Part shown: positions 6,774-12,786 of the stretch, one piece after another
Numbering within the stretch: position 1 is the first letter of the stretch
Layout: every line of letters starts with the position of its first letter
NCBI GenBank assembly: GCA_018883625.1
Contig: JAHLFV010000113.1
Coordinates: 1-12,786 of the forward strand
Length of the DNA stretch: 12,786 bases
Origin: Candidatus Treponema excrementipullorum
GTDB lineage: Bacteria > Spirochaetota > Spirochaetia > Treponematales > Treponemataceae
Direction of reading: 5' to 3'
Made by a program: the position numbers and the translations under genes
Notes under the pieces: generated by a model
Told to the model about the DNA's origin: nothing
The model's database searches: none
What the model saw: only the letters and a program-made list of their open reading frames with translations

Positions 6774-8936
6774 ATGAGCGAAACAAATACAAAAGGACGG
6801 GTAACAATCCCCACAGATATGGATGTTATTCCCCAGACTTTGGAAATCTTAAAAAAATGGGGTGCCGATGCAATCCGTGACTGTGACGGTACGGACTTTC
6901 CCCAAGAATTGAAAGATGTAGATGCAAAAATCTATTCTACATACTACACCACCCGTAAGGATAATGCATGGGCAAAGGCAAATCCCGATGAAATACAGCA
7001 GATGTATTTGATGACACCATTTTATTCAGTTCCTGAAGGAGAACTTTCCATCAAACTGATGAAAGGCTTGTATCCTGAAATGTTGGCAGTAAATCCCAAA
7101 GATAAAGAACGGTGGTGGGAAGTTATTGACCGCACTACAGGAGAAGTTGTGCCCACAAGTCAGTGGAATTATAACGAAGAAGACGGATGCGTCCATATTC
7201 CTCAGGCAAAACCGTTTCACCAGTATACGGTGAGTTTCCTTGCATTTATCATGTGGGATCCGGTACATATGTACAATGCCGTTGTAAACGGGTGGAAAAA
7301 CGTAGAACACCAAATGACTTTTGATGTACGGCAACCCAAAACCCATAAGTTTACTATGGAGCGACTCCGCAAATTTATCAAAGAGCATCCTTATGTTGAT
7401 GTTATTCGCTACACAACATTTTTCCACCAATTTACCTTGGTTTTTGACGAAGAGGCCCGGGAAAAATTTGTTGACTGGTATGGATATTCGGCTTCCGTTT
7501 CTCCCTACATTCTTGATCAGTTCGAAAAAGAAGTAGGTTATAAGTTCCGCCCGGAATTTATTATCGATCAGGGATACCACAACAATCAGTATCGCATTCC
7601 CTCCAAAGAATACAAAGACTTTCAAGCTTTCCAGCGCAGAGAAGTAGCAAAACTGGCAAAAGAAATGGTAGACATTACCCATGAGTGCGGCAAAGAAGCC
7701 ATGATGTTCTTGGGAGACCACTGGATTGGTATGGAACCCTTCATGGAAGAGTTTAAGAGCATCGGACTGGATGCCGTAGTCGGTAGTGTAGGAAACGGAA
7801 GTACATTGCGCCTTATCAGCGATATTCCCGGTGTAAAATACACAGAAGGACGCTTTTTACCTTACTTCTTCCCCGATACATTCCACGAAGGCGGTGATCC
7901 CGTAAAAGAAGCAAAAATAAATTGGGTAACAGCCCGACGGGCAATTTTGCGAAAACCCATAGACCGCATCGGGTATGGCGGATACCTCAAATTAGCCTTA
8001 GACTTCCCGGAATTTATCGAATACGTAGAAAGCGTTTGTAACGAATTCCGTACTTTATACGAAAACATTAAGGGAACTACCCCATACTGCGTAAAAACCG
8101 TTGCCGTGCTGAACTGCTGGGGAAAAATGCGAGCTTGGGGATGTCACATGGTACACCACGCTCTGTATCAAAAACAAAACTACAGCTATGCAGGTGTTAT
8201 AGAAGCCCTTTCCGGTGCTCCCTTTGATGTTCGGTTTATCAGTTTTGACGATATATTGGCAAATCCCGATGTACTGAAAGATATCGACGTTATTATCAAC
8301 GTGGGAGATGCAGACACAGCTCATACCGGCGGAAGTTATTGGACTAATCCCGTCATTACCGATGCAATTCGCAAGTTTGTTTGGAACGGCGGTGGATTTA
8401 TCGGCGTTGGAGAGCCTACCGGTCACCAACATCAGGGACGGTTCTTCCAGTTGGCAGATGTGTTGGGTGTAGAGAAGGAAACAGGGTTCACTCTTAACTA
8501 TGACAAATACAACTGGGATTCCCACAGTCACTTTATAACCGAAGATTGTGCAGAAGAAGTAAACTTCGGAGAAGGCAAAAAAAGTATTTATGCCTTGGCA
8601 GGGACACATATCGTTGTACAGAAAGACAAAGAAGTGCAGTTAGCCGTAAATGACTACGGTAACGGACGTGCTGTATATATCAGTGGCTTGCCTTACACTT
8701 TTGAAAATAACCGATTGTTGTATCGAGCCGTGTTGTGGTCAAGCCACAGCGAACAGGATTTGAACACCTGGTTCAGCACAAATTACAACGTGGAAGTTCA
8801 CGCTTACGTTAAAAACGGCAAGTACTGTGTTGTAAATAACACGTATGAACCCCAAAAAACCACCGTGTACCGGGGTGACGGTTCCAGCTTTGAGCTTTCC
8901 ATGGAAGCCAACGAAATTAAATGGTATAAAATCTAA
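6774..8936 (+). CDS. lnpA: GH112 1,3-beta-galactosyl-N-acetylhexosamine phosphorylase (galacto-N-biose/lacto-N-biose I phosphorylase)
   Basis: A cytoplasmic phosphorylase that splits Gal-beta-1,3-GalNAc or Gal-beta-1,3-GlcNAc with phosphate into alpha-galactose 1-phosphate and the N-acetylhexosamine, saving an ATP. At 720 residues it is about the length of the bifidobacterial enzyme, which it resembles from end to end from memory. Landmarks are GADAIRDCDGT (30-40, Arg35), EVIDRTTGEVV (116-126), WDPVHMYN (161-168), MMFLGDHWIGMEP (310-322), KYTEGRFLPYFFPDTF (355-370) and VRFISFDDILA (486-496). Asp315 corresponds to the proposed acid Asp313 of the B. longum enzyme; Arg35 and Asn168 match its Arg32 and Asn166. 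There is no signal peptide. The ATG has AGGAGA upstream. It is the last gene of the importer operon. Alternative: the GH112 branch acting on galactosyl-rhamnose; WDPV favours the HexNAc type. No kinase, GalT or GalE genes follow. Confidence 0.92.
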   Translation: MSETNTKGRVTIPTDMDVIPQTLEILKKWGADAIRDCDGTDFPQELKDVDAKIYSTYYTTRKDNAWAKANPDEIQQMYLMTPFYSVPEGELSIKLMKGLYPEMLAVNPKDKERWWEVIDRTTGEVVPTSQWNYNEEDGCVHIPQAKPFHQYTVSFLAFIMWDPVHMYNAVVNGWKNVEHQMTFDVRQPKTHKFTMERLRKFIKEHPYVDVIRYTTFFHQFTLVFDEEAREKFVDWYGYSASVSPYILDQFEKEVGYKFRPEFIIDQGYHNNQYRIPSKEYKDFQAFQRREVAKLAKEMVDITHECGKEAMMFLGDHWIGMEPFMEEFKSIGLDAVVGSVGNGSTLRLISDIPGVKYTEGRFLPYFFPDTFHEGGDPVKEAKINWVTARRAILRKPIDRIGYGGYLKLALDFPEFIEYVESVCNEFRTLYENIKGTTPYCVKTVAVLNCWGKMRAWGCHMVHHALYQKQNYSYAGVIEALSGAPFDVRFISFDDILANPDVLKDIDVIINVGDADTAHTGGSYWTNPVITDAIRKFVWNGGGFIGVGEPTGHQHQGRFFQLADVLGVEKETGFTLNYDKYNWDSHSHFITEDCAEEVNFGEGKKSIYALAGTHIVVQKDKEVQLAVNDYGNGRAVYISGLPYTFENNRLLYRAVLWSSHSEQDLNTWFSTNYNVEVHAYVKNGKYCVVNNTYEPQKTTVYRGDGSSFELSMEANEIKWYKI

Positions 8937-8959
8937 CCCCTTGGGAGAGGAGGTTTGTG

Positions 8960-8988
8960 CAGACAGCCTACGGTCTGTCTGTTTTTTT
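8960..8988 (+). terminator. Intrinsic terminator of the ABC/GH112 operon
   Basis: CAGACAG pairs with CTGTCTG, extended by CC/GG with a one-base bulge and a TAC loop, followed by seven T's (8982-8988). It begins 23 nt after the GH112 stop codon. In the opposite direction no T-run follows, so it should not stop the convergent GGDEF transcript. Confidence 0.85.
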
Positions 8989-9045
8989 ATAACCGATGGT
9001 ATCACCTTTTATCTCTGTTTTTCAGATCATGAGTAAAGAAAGAGG

Positions 9046-10989
9046 CTACAACTTTGGAATATCATCAAAAGCAGTTTTTTTATACTCTACAAAAGTACCT
9101 TTTTGTGTATTTTTAGCGTGATAAAGAGCTTCATCAGCTAGTCCCAACAAATCTCTGAAACTACAGTCATATTCTGGATAAAACACATATCCACCAGATA
9201 TTCTTACAGGATGAATAACACCGTTTGTTAGAGTAACACTGGTATGAATCATTTTGTCGTGTAATTTTCGTATATATTCTTCCAGTTCTGACTTTGAATA
9301 TCCGTAAATAAATACAACAAATTCATCTCCACCCAAACGGGCGTGGATACAACGTTCTATTTCACAAGATGTGAATACATCTGCCACGGCTTTAATAGCA
9401 ATATCGCCATTAATATGTCCGTAAGTATCATTGAGAAATTTCAAACCGTCCATATCTAAAATAATCAATACAGAATCGGTTAAACTGGATGAATTGCCAC
9501 TAAACAATCTATCCAGTTTTGTATAAAATGCCCGCCGATTATAAATTCCTGTTAAAACATCGTAGTCTCGGTCATGTTCTATCCGTTGTTTTTCCAAAAT
9601 CTCTGCCGTCACATCAGAAACAATACACACTGTATTTTTTTCATCGGAAAAGGGAAGAATACGCAGATACACAGGAGGACAATCAGCTACTTTGTATACG
9701 TTATGGGCTGCATCATAAGGATTTGCAAGAATCGTTTCCATATATCGATTGAAAGCTTTTTTATCTGCCAAAAGTTTGGTATAAGTATTATCCTGTAGCA
9801 TTAACAATGTTTGTATTTTTTTTGTAGCTCGTACCCGCTCCATATTTGTGTTGTATTCATACACACCAATCATTACATTAGCCATATCAAAAATCTGGGA
9901 AAGACGCTCTGTATTATTTAAAAGACTTGTTACCATTCTGTTAATGTGGAAACTGAGTTTTCTAAACTCAGGAGAATTGGAAACATCAACTTTTACATCC
10001 AAATTTCCATCTGTAATCATGGCAAGATCTTTGATAATTGTGTCTATACCTCTGATAACATACCTGTCGATAAAAACAAATATTACACAGAGCATTATCA
10101 AAGCAGAAATAATCAAATACACTGCAATACTTACTATATTTGTGTAAACACTTTCATATAAAACTCTTTTTTCTATAGTAATTCCTATCAGTAAATCTCC
10201 GTATTCTTCAAAAAAACAATAATAAGGACGCCCCTGTATATTTGTAAAAAAACCGACTTGGGGTATTAAATTATCCATAAAAAAACCTACGGAGGCTGCC
10301 TGCTTCCCGGATAAAGCAGGATCGGTACATCCTGAAACTACATCTGTTTTTTTTTCGATTGCAAAATACAATTCTCCTGTATTATTGGAAATAACAGAAA
10401 ATAAGTAGGATAACTGTGTCAGCTTCTGTTCATTAAGAATCCGTTCGGGATCGATACCTATCTGAATAATATTTTTTCCGTCCTCCTGCCATACAGCCGA
10501 ATATTGCATATACTTATTTTCAGCAGTATTAGGAGCAATATCCTGACAGAGAGAAAGACTCTTATCCTCCAACAAGGGGGCAAAAAAAGCTATCTGTTCT
10601 CCAGAGGAAAAATTATATCCGTAGTACTCTGGATTTGTGCCTGCATATATGACCCCTTCATCACTAAAAATATGAAGTTCATCTATTTGCAACAACAATG
10701 CTATTTTTTTCAACTCTTCGATATCAGTTATAAACTCGGGATGCTTTTGAATAATATAAGCCGCAGCCTTAGCACGTATCAGAGAATCTTCCTTCTGAGA
10801 CTCTTTTAAAAGGGAAAGATTATAATTATTATAGGTAAGAGTTTCACGAATTTGTTCTATTTTTAGGTGAGAATACTTATCATGAGATTTTTTTGCTATG
10901 TCAATTCTAATAAAAGCATTAAAAACCACGGTACAGAGAGTTACAGTCATAATGATCAAAAATAATCGTAAGGATATTGCCTTTTTCAT
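9046..10989 (-). CDS. Membrane diguanylate cyclase with extracytoplasmic sensor, HAMP, PAS-like and GGDEF domains
   Basis: Predicted to make cyclic di-GMP from two GTP in response to an external signal. Order in 647 residues: transmembrane segment 8-27; a large extracytoplasmic Cache-like sensor (about 30-283, with IRAKAAAYIIQKHPE and GVIYAGTNPEYYGYNFSSG); a second span (284-308); HAMP linker (309-360); a PAS-like region (about 363-465); GGDEF (475-640). The active-site loop RLGGDEFVVF holds GGDEF at 553-557, and the metal/GTP segment LDMDGLKFLNDTYGH is intact, so activity is likely. The usual inhibitory RxxD ahead of GGDEF is absent (IERC at that place). ATG 10989 has AGGTAG upstream. It is divergent from sfsA and convergent with the sugar operon. 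The signal is unknown; its position next to a glycan operon is not evidence of coupling. Confidence 0.92.
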   Translation of the reverse strand: MKKAISLRLFLIIMTVTLCTVVFNAFIRIDIAKKSHDKYSHLKIEQIRETLTYNNYNLSLLKESQKEDSLIRAKAAAYIIQKHPEFITDIEELKKIALLLQIDELHIFSDEGVIYAGTNPEYYGYNFSSGEQIAFFAPLLEDKSLSLCQDIAPNTAENKYMQYSAVWQEDGKNIIQIGIDPERILNEQKLTQLSYLFSVISNNTGELYFAIEKKTDVVSGCTDPALSGKQAASVGFFMDNLIPQVGFFTNIQGRPYYCFFEEYGDLLIGITIEKRVLYESVYTNIVSIAVYLIISALIMLCVIFVFIDRYVIRGIDTIIKDLAMITDGNLDVKVDVSNSPEFRKLSFHINRMVTSLLNNTERLSQIFDMANVMIGVYEYNTNMERVRATKKIQTLLMLQDNTYTKLLADKKAFNRYMETILANPYDAAHNVYKVADCPPVYLRILPFSDEKNTVCIVSDVTAEILEKQRIEHDRDYDVLTGIYNRRAFYTKLDRLFSGNSSSLTDSVLIILDMDGLKFLNDTYGHINGDIAIKAVADVFTSCEIERCIHARLGGDEFVVFIYGYSKSELEEYIRKLHDKMIHTSVTLTNGVIHPVRISGGYVFYPEYDCSFRDLLGLADEALYHAKNTQKGTFVEYKKTAFDDIPKL

Positions 10990-11059
10990 ACAATTCTACC
11001 TGGAGTCTGTTACCCTCATACAGTATTTTTAAAATGACATATCGCCATGTGTATGTAAC

Positions 11060-11071
11060 ATTCCATGGAAT
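11060..11071. promoter_or_regulatory. 12-bp palindrome over the GGDEF transcription start
   Basis: ATTCCATGGAAT is a perfect 12-bp palindrome. It overlaps the last two bases of the -10 and the predicted start site of the GGDEF promoter, where a bound dimer would block initiation. The binding protein is unknown. Confidence 0.4.
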
Positions 11072-11099
11072 AATACTACATATCATATAAAATTGTAAA
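11070..11099 (-). promoter_or_regulatory. Promoter of the GGDEF gene
   Basis: On the minus strand, TTTACA (11094-11099), an 18-bp spacer and TATTAT (11070-11075). The predicted start near 11063 gives a leader of roughly 70 nt before the ATG at 10989, which carries its own ribosome binding site. Confidence 0.5.
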
Positions 11100-11201
11100 C
11101 TATAAATTTAAAATATGTCTTTATTCTTCCTGTCATCAAAAACATACTTTGAGCTTTTTGAGAAATCACACCGACATATTCTTCTATCGTCAGCACGTTT
11201 A

Positions 11202-11230
11202 TTTACAAGCATATAGAAACATGGCAGAAT
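11202..11230 (+). promoter_or_regulatory. Candidate promoter of sfsA (leaderless geometry)
   Basis: TTTACA (11202-11207), a 17-bp spacer and CAGAAT (11225-11230), with TG at 11222-11223 in the extended -10 position. The -10 ends exactly 6 nt before the ATG at 11237. An alternative -10, TATAGA (11212-11217), lacks a good -35. The CAGAAT match is only 4 of 6. Confidence 0.4.
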
Positions 11231-11236
11231 GCATGT

Positions 11237-11914
11237 ATGAAATATACATCAGTTATCCCGGCCCAATTTATTTCAAGACCCAACAGATTTATTGCTCATG
11301 TATCAGTAGAGGGAAAAGAAGAAATTGTCCACGTAAAAAACACAGGGCGTTGTAAAGAATTATTGATACCCGGCGTGACAGTATATCTTGAAGAGGCACA
11401 GAACCCGCAACGAAAAACAAAATATGATTTAGTTGCTGTAGACAAAATCGGTTTTGGTCTCATAAACATAGACAGTCAGGCTCCCAACAGGGTGGTTTCC
11501 GAATGGTTGCAAAGTCAAAATTATTCCCTGATAAAACCGGAATACACTTTCGGCGAGTCAAGAATCGACTTCTACATGGAAAGAGACAATACAAAATATC
11601 TTATGGAAGTAAAGGGCTGTACCTTAGAAATAGACGGTATTGGTTATTTTCCTGATGCACCGACACAAAGAGGTGTCAAACATCTGCGAGAACTTATTAA
11701 AGCACAACAGCTGGGATATGTATGTAGTATTGCTTTTGTTGTTCAAATGGAACATATACAAGAAGTCAAACCAAATATTTCCACAGACCCGGAATTTGCC
11801 AGAGCTTTTTATGATGCACAAAAAGCCGGAGTCTCCGTATTATTTCTTTGTTGTAAAGTTACACCGGAATCATTGAAAATCACCCGGACAATCACATCCC
11901 GTTCTTTTCAGTAA
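11237..11914 (+). CDS. sfsA: SfsA family protein (sugar fermentation stimulation protein homologue)
   Basis: SfsA was named for stimulating maltose fermentation in E. coli. The fold combines an N-terminal OB-like DNA-binding part with a restriction-nuclease-like C-terminal part; the true function is uncertain. The 225-residue product matches the family over its whole length. FISRPNRFIAHV (11-22), VHVKNTGRCKELLIPG (31-46) and NPQRKTKYDL (56-65) form the N-terminal signature. SRIDFYM (108-114), LMEVKGCTL (122-130) and YFPDAPTQRGVKHL (137-150) supply the Asp111, Glu124, Lys126 nuclease-like set. The ATG at 11237 precedes the conserved block by the usual distance but has no Shine-Dalgarno. It is divergent from the GGDEF gene, with a 247-bp gap holding two promoters and a palindrome. 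No terminator is obvious before the marR-type gene. Confidence 0.93.
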   Translation: MKYTSVIPAQFISRPNRFIAHVSVEGKEEIVHVKNTGRCKELLIPGVTVYLEEAQNPQRKTKYDLVAVDKIGFGLINIDSQAPNRVVSEWLQSQNYSLIKPEYTFGESRIDFYMERDNTKYLMEVKGCTLEIDGIGYFPDAPTQRGVKHLRELIKAQQLGYVCSIAFVVQMEHIQEVKPNISTDPEFARAFYDAQKAGVSVLFLCCKVTPESLKITRTITSRSFQ

Positions 11915-11989
11915 TCGATGACTTTCTAATACGTACGTTAGAGTAGTTTCTTGCGTAATTCCAAATATCCGAGCATAAAAACAGCATTG

Positions 11990-12019
11990 TTGACAAATAA
12001 TCCGATTTCAGACTAAAAT
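11990..12019 (+). promoter_or_regulatory. Promoter of the marR-MATE pair
   Basis: Consensus -35 TTGACA (11990-11995), an 18-bp spacer and -10 TAAAAT (12014-12019). The predicted start near 12026 leaves a leader of about 33 nt before the ATG at 12059. That leader contains no purine-rich ribosome binding site. Confidence 0.65.
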
Positions 12020-12023
12020 AGTC
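12011..12023. promoter_or_regulatory. Inverted repeat over the -10, candidate MarR-type operator
   Basis: GACTA (12011-12015) and TAGTC (12019-12023) form a perfect inverted repeat with a 3-bp AAA centre, covering the whole -10 hexamer. MarR-type repressors often bind short palindromes there to control themselves and an adjoining pump. The half-sites are short, so binding is inference. Confidence 0.45.
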
Positions 12024-12058
12024 CTATTACAGACAATTCAGCAAAAAACTAAAAAACT

Positions 12059-12490
12059 ATGGAACAAATACAATCTTTACAACATTATATTTTGTTACTT
12101 TCAGAAATCGAAGCCACATATCACAAGGCAAATATCCAATTCGGTATTTCTGACAGCTATTCGATTATTCTTTACATAATTTATGTGTATGGTGATAATT
12201 GTCCTCTTCACAAAATAAGATATCTTTCCGGACTCAGTAAGCAGACACTCAACTCTGCCATAAAAAACATGCAACAGGAAGGCTTGGCAGGTCTTCACTT
12301 CATTGACGGAAAATCAAAAACCTTGTGTCTTACACCTAAAGGCACTGACCTCATGAAAAAAACTGTAGCAAATATTGCATTGGCAGAAAACGATATACTT
12401 TCCTCGCGGTCTGCAGAAGAAATACGTACTTATTTGCAATTGACAGAAAAATTTCTTACTACTCTAAAAGAAAAAGTTGAAAGGATGTAA
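12059..12490 (+). CDS. MarR-family transcriptional regulator
   Basis: A 143-residue dimeric winged-helix regulator; members typically repress a neighbouring efflux gene until an aromatic or cationic compound binds. The N- and C-terminal helices (about 1-45 and 97-143) would form the dimer interface. The DNA-binding part is central: helix-turn-helix HKIRYLSGLSKQTLNSAIKN (51-70), then the wing KSKTLCLTPKG (85-95), whose LTPKG ending is the family hallmark. ATG 12059 is the only sensible start, although no Shine-Dalgarno is seen upstream. The downstream MATE gene starts 2 bp after its stop, so the two are co-transcribed, and an inverted repeat over their shared promoter suggests autorepression. 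The inducer is unknown. Confidence 0.9.
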   Translation: MEQIQSLQHYILLLSEIEATYHKANIQFGISDSYSIILYIIYVYGDNCPLHKIRYLSGLSKQTLNSAIKNMQQEGLAGLHFIDGKSKTLCLTPKGTDLMKKTVANIALAENDILSSRSAEEIRTYLQLTEKFLTTLKEKVERM

Positions 12491-12492
12491 TT

Positions 12493-12786
12493 GTGATTCA
12501 AATTTCAGACCATTTTACTTTTAAAAAACTCCTGCAATACACATTTCCGTCCATAGTTATGTTAGTATTTACTTCCATATATACTATCGTAGACGGTTTT
12601 TTTGTTTCAAACTTTGCCGGTAAGGCAGAATTTACAGCATTAAATTTTATATTCCCTTTTATTTCCATGTTGGGTAGTATTGGTTTTCTTTTTGGAACCG
12701 GAGGTAGTGCCCTTATAGCAAAAACCATGGGTGAAGGAGATCATAAAAAAGCAAATCAGATATTTTCACTGATTGTATATGTTTCT
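12493..12786 (+). CDS. MATE-family efflux transporter, N-terminal part (runs off right edge)
   Basis: Only 98 codons are in the window, and the frame is open to the edge. The translation begins at GTG 12493, with AAGGA 7 nt upstream inside the end of the marR-type gene. It reads through a typical first MATE helix: LLQYTFPSIVMLVFTSIYTI, then VDGFFVSNFAGKAEF. Next come GFLFGTGGSALIAK and MGEGDHKKANQIF, the conserved loop between the second and third spans. This pattern is closest to the MepA-like MATE group, unlike the first MATE gene at 987-2390, so the two are not recent duplicates. It is tightly coupled to the MarR-type gene (2-bp gap), and its product is presumably the pump that regulator controls. 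The substrate is unknown. Confidence 0.88.
   Translation, partial: MIQISDHFTFKKLLQYTFPSIVMLVFTSIYTIVDGFFVSNFAGKAEFTALNFIFPFISMLGSIGFLFGTGGSALIAKTMGEGDHKKANQIFSLIVYVS

Noticed and set aside
7026..7721. Minus-strand open frame of 231 codons inside the GH112 gene
   Set aside because: It is antisense to strongly conserved GH112 sequence, its translation resembles no family, and there is no promoter or ribosome binding site. It is a codon-bias shadow, as is 8055-8609.
9519..10809. Several plus-strand open frames opposite the GGDEF gene
   Set aside because: They are short, low-complexity translations antisense to a clear multidomain protein.
11149..11355. Open frame overlapping the start of sfsA in another frame
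   Set aside because: The overlapping frame encodes conserved SfsA sequence from 11237, and this one has no family resemblance.
11925..11942. Possible hairpin TCTAA/TTAGA after sfsA
   Set aside because: Only five A/T-rich pairs with an 8-nt loop and no real T-run, too weak to call a terminator.
1..12786. CRISPR array, insertion sequence, prophage or integrative element
   Set aside because: No regularly spaced repeats, transposase, integrase or phage genes were seen. tRNA genes are present, but no flanking att-like duplication was noticed.

Overview
The window reads as chromosomal DNA of a moderately AT-rich bacterium. My best guess is a host-associated spirochaete of the Treponema type. This rests on the gene order tRNA-Thr / rpmG / tRNA-Trp / secE / nusG, on the style of the lipoprotein, AraC and GGDEF genes, and on the sfsA family member. 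It is inference from family resemblance, with no database search behind it.

Layout. Positions 1-842 (minus strand) are a conserved translation/secretion block: tRNA-Thr, rpmG (L33), tRNA-Trp, secE and the first 74 codons of nusG, which runs off the left edge. It is driven by a strong sigma70-type promoter at 869-897. Positions 987-2390 (plus) encode a MATE-family efflux transporter, convergent with an AraC-family regulator (2396-3250, minus).

Positions 3433-8936 (plus) are the centrepiece: a sugar ABC importer (lipoprotein binding protein, two permeases, no ATPase) followed by a GH112 phosphorylase. This is closely similar to bifidobacterial galacto-N-biose/lacto-N-biose I phosphorylase. Together they look like an import and phosphorolysis module for Gal-beta-1,3-HexNAc disaccharides from mucin O-glycans or milk-type glycans, with the divergent AraC gene as the likely regulator. 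A strong hairpin plus T-run separates the binding-protein gene from the permeases, and another terminator closes the operon.

Positions 9046-10989 (minus) encode a membrane diguanylate cyclase with a large extracytoplasmic sensor, HAMP, PAS-like and GGDEF domains. Divergent from it is sfsA (11237-11914, plus). The right end carries a marR-type regulator (12059-12490) followed 2 bp later by a second MATE transporter that runs off the edge, a classic repressor-pump pair.

The most unusual structural signal is regulatory. Three first-in-transcript genes (the first MATE gene, araC-type, sfsA) have no Shine-Dalgarno sequence. Each has a promoter-like element whose -10 hexamer lies exactly 6 nt before the ATG, predicting leaderless mRNAs. 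Most other genes (the SBP gene, both permeases, GH112, rpmG, secE, the second MATE gene) have recognisable Shine-Dalgarno motifs; nusG and the GGDEF gene have weaker ones. The marR-type gene also lacks one, but it has an ordinary leader. Also notable are an 11-bp direct repeat at 19-bp spacing over the araC-type promoter, a palindrome over the GGDEF start site, and an inverted repeat over the marR -10. No CRISPR array, insertion sequence, integrase or phage gene was seen.
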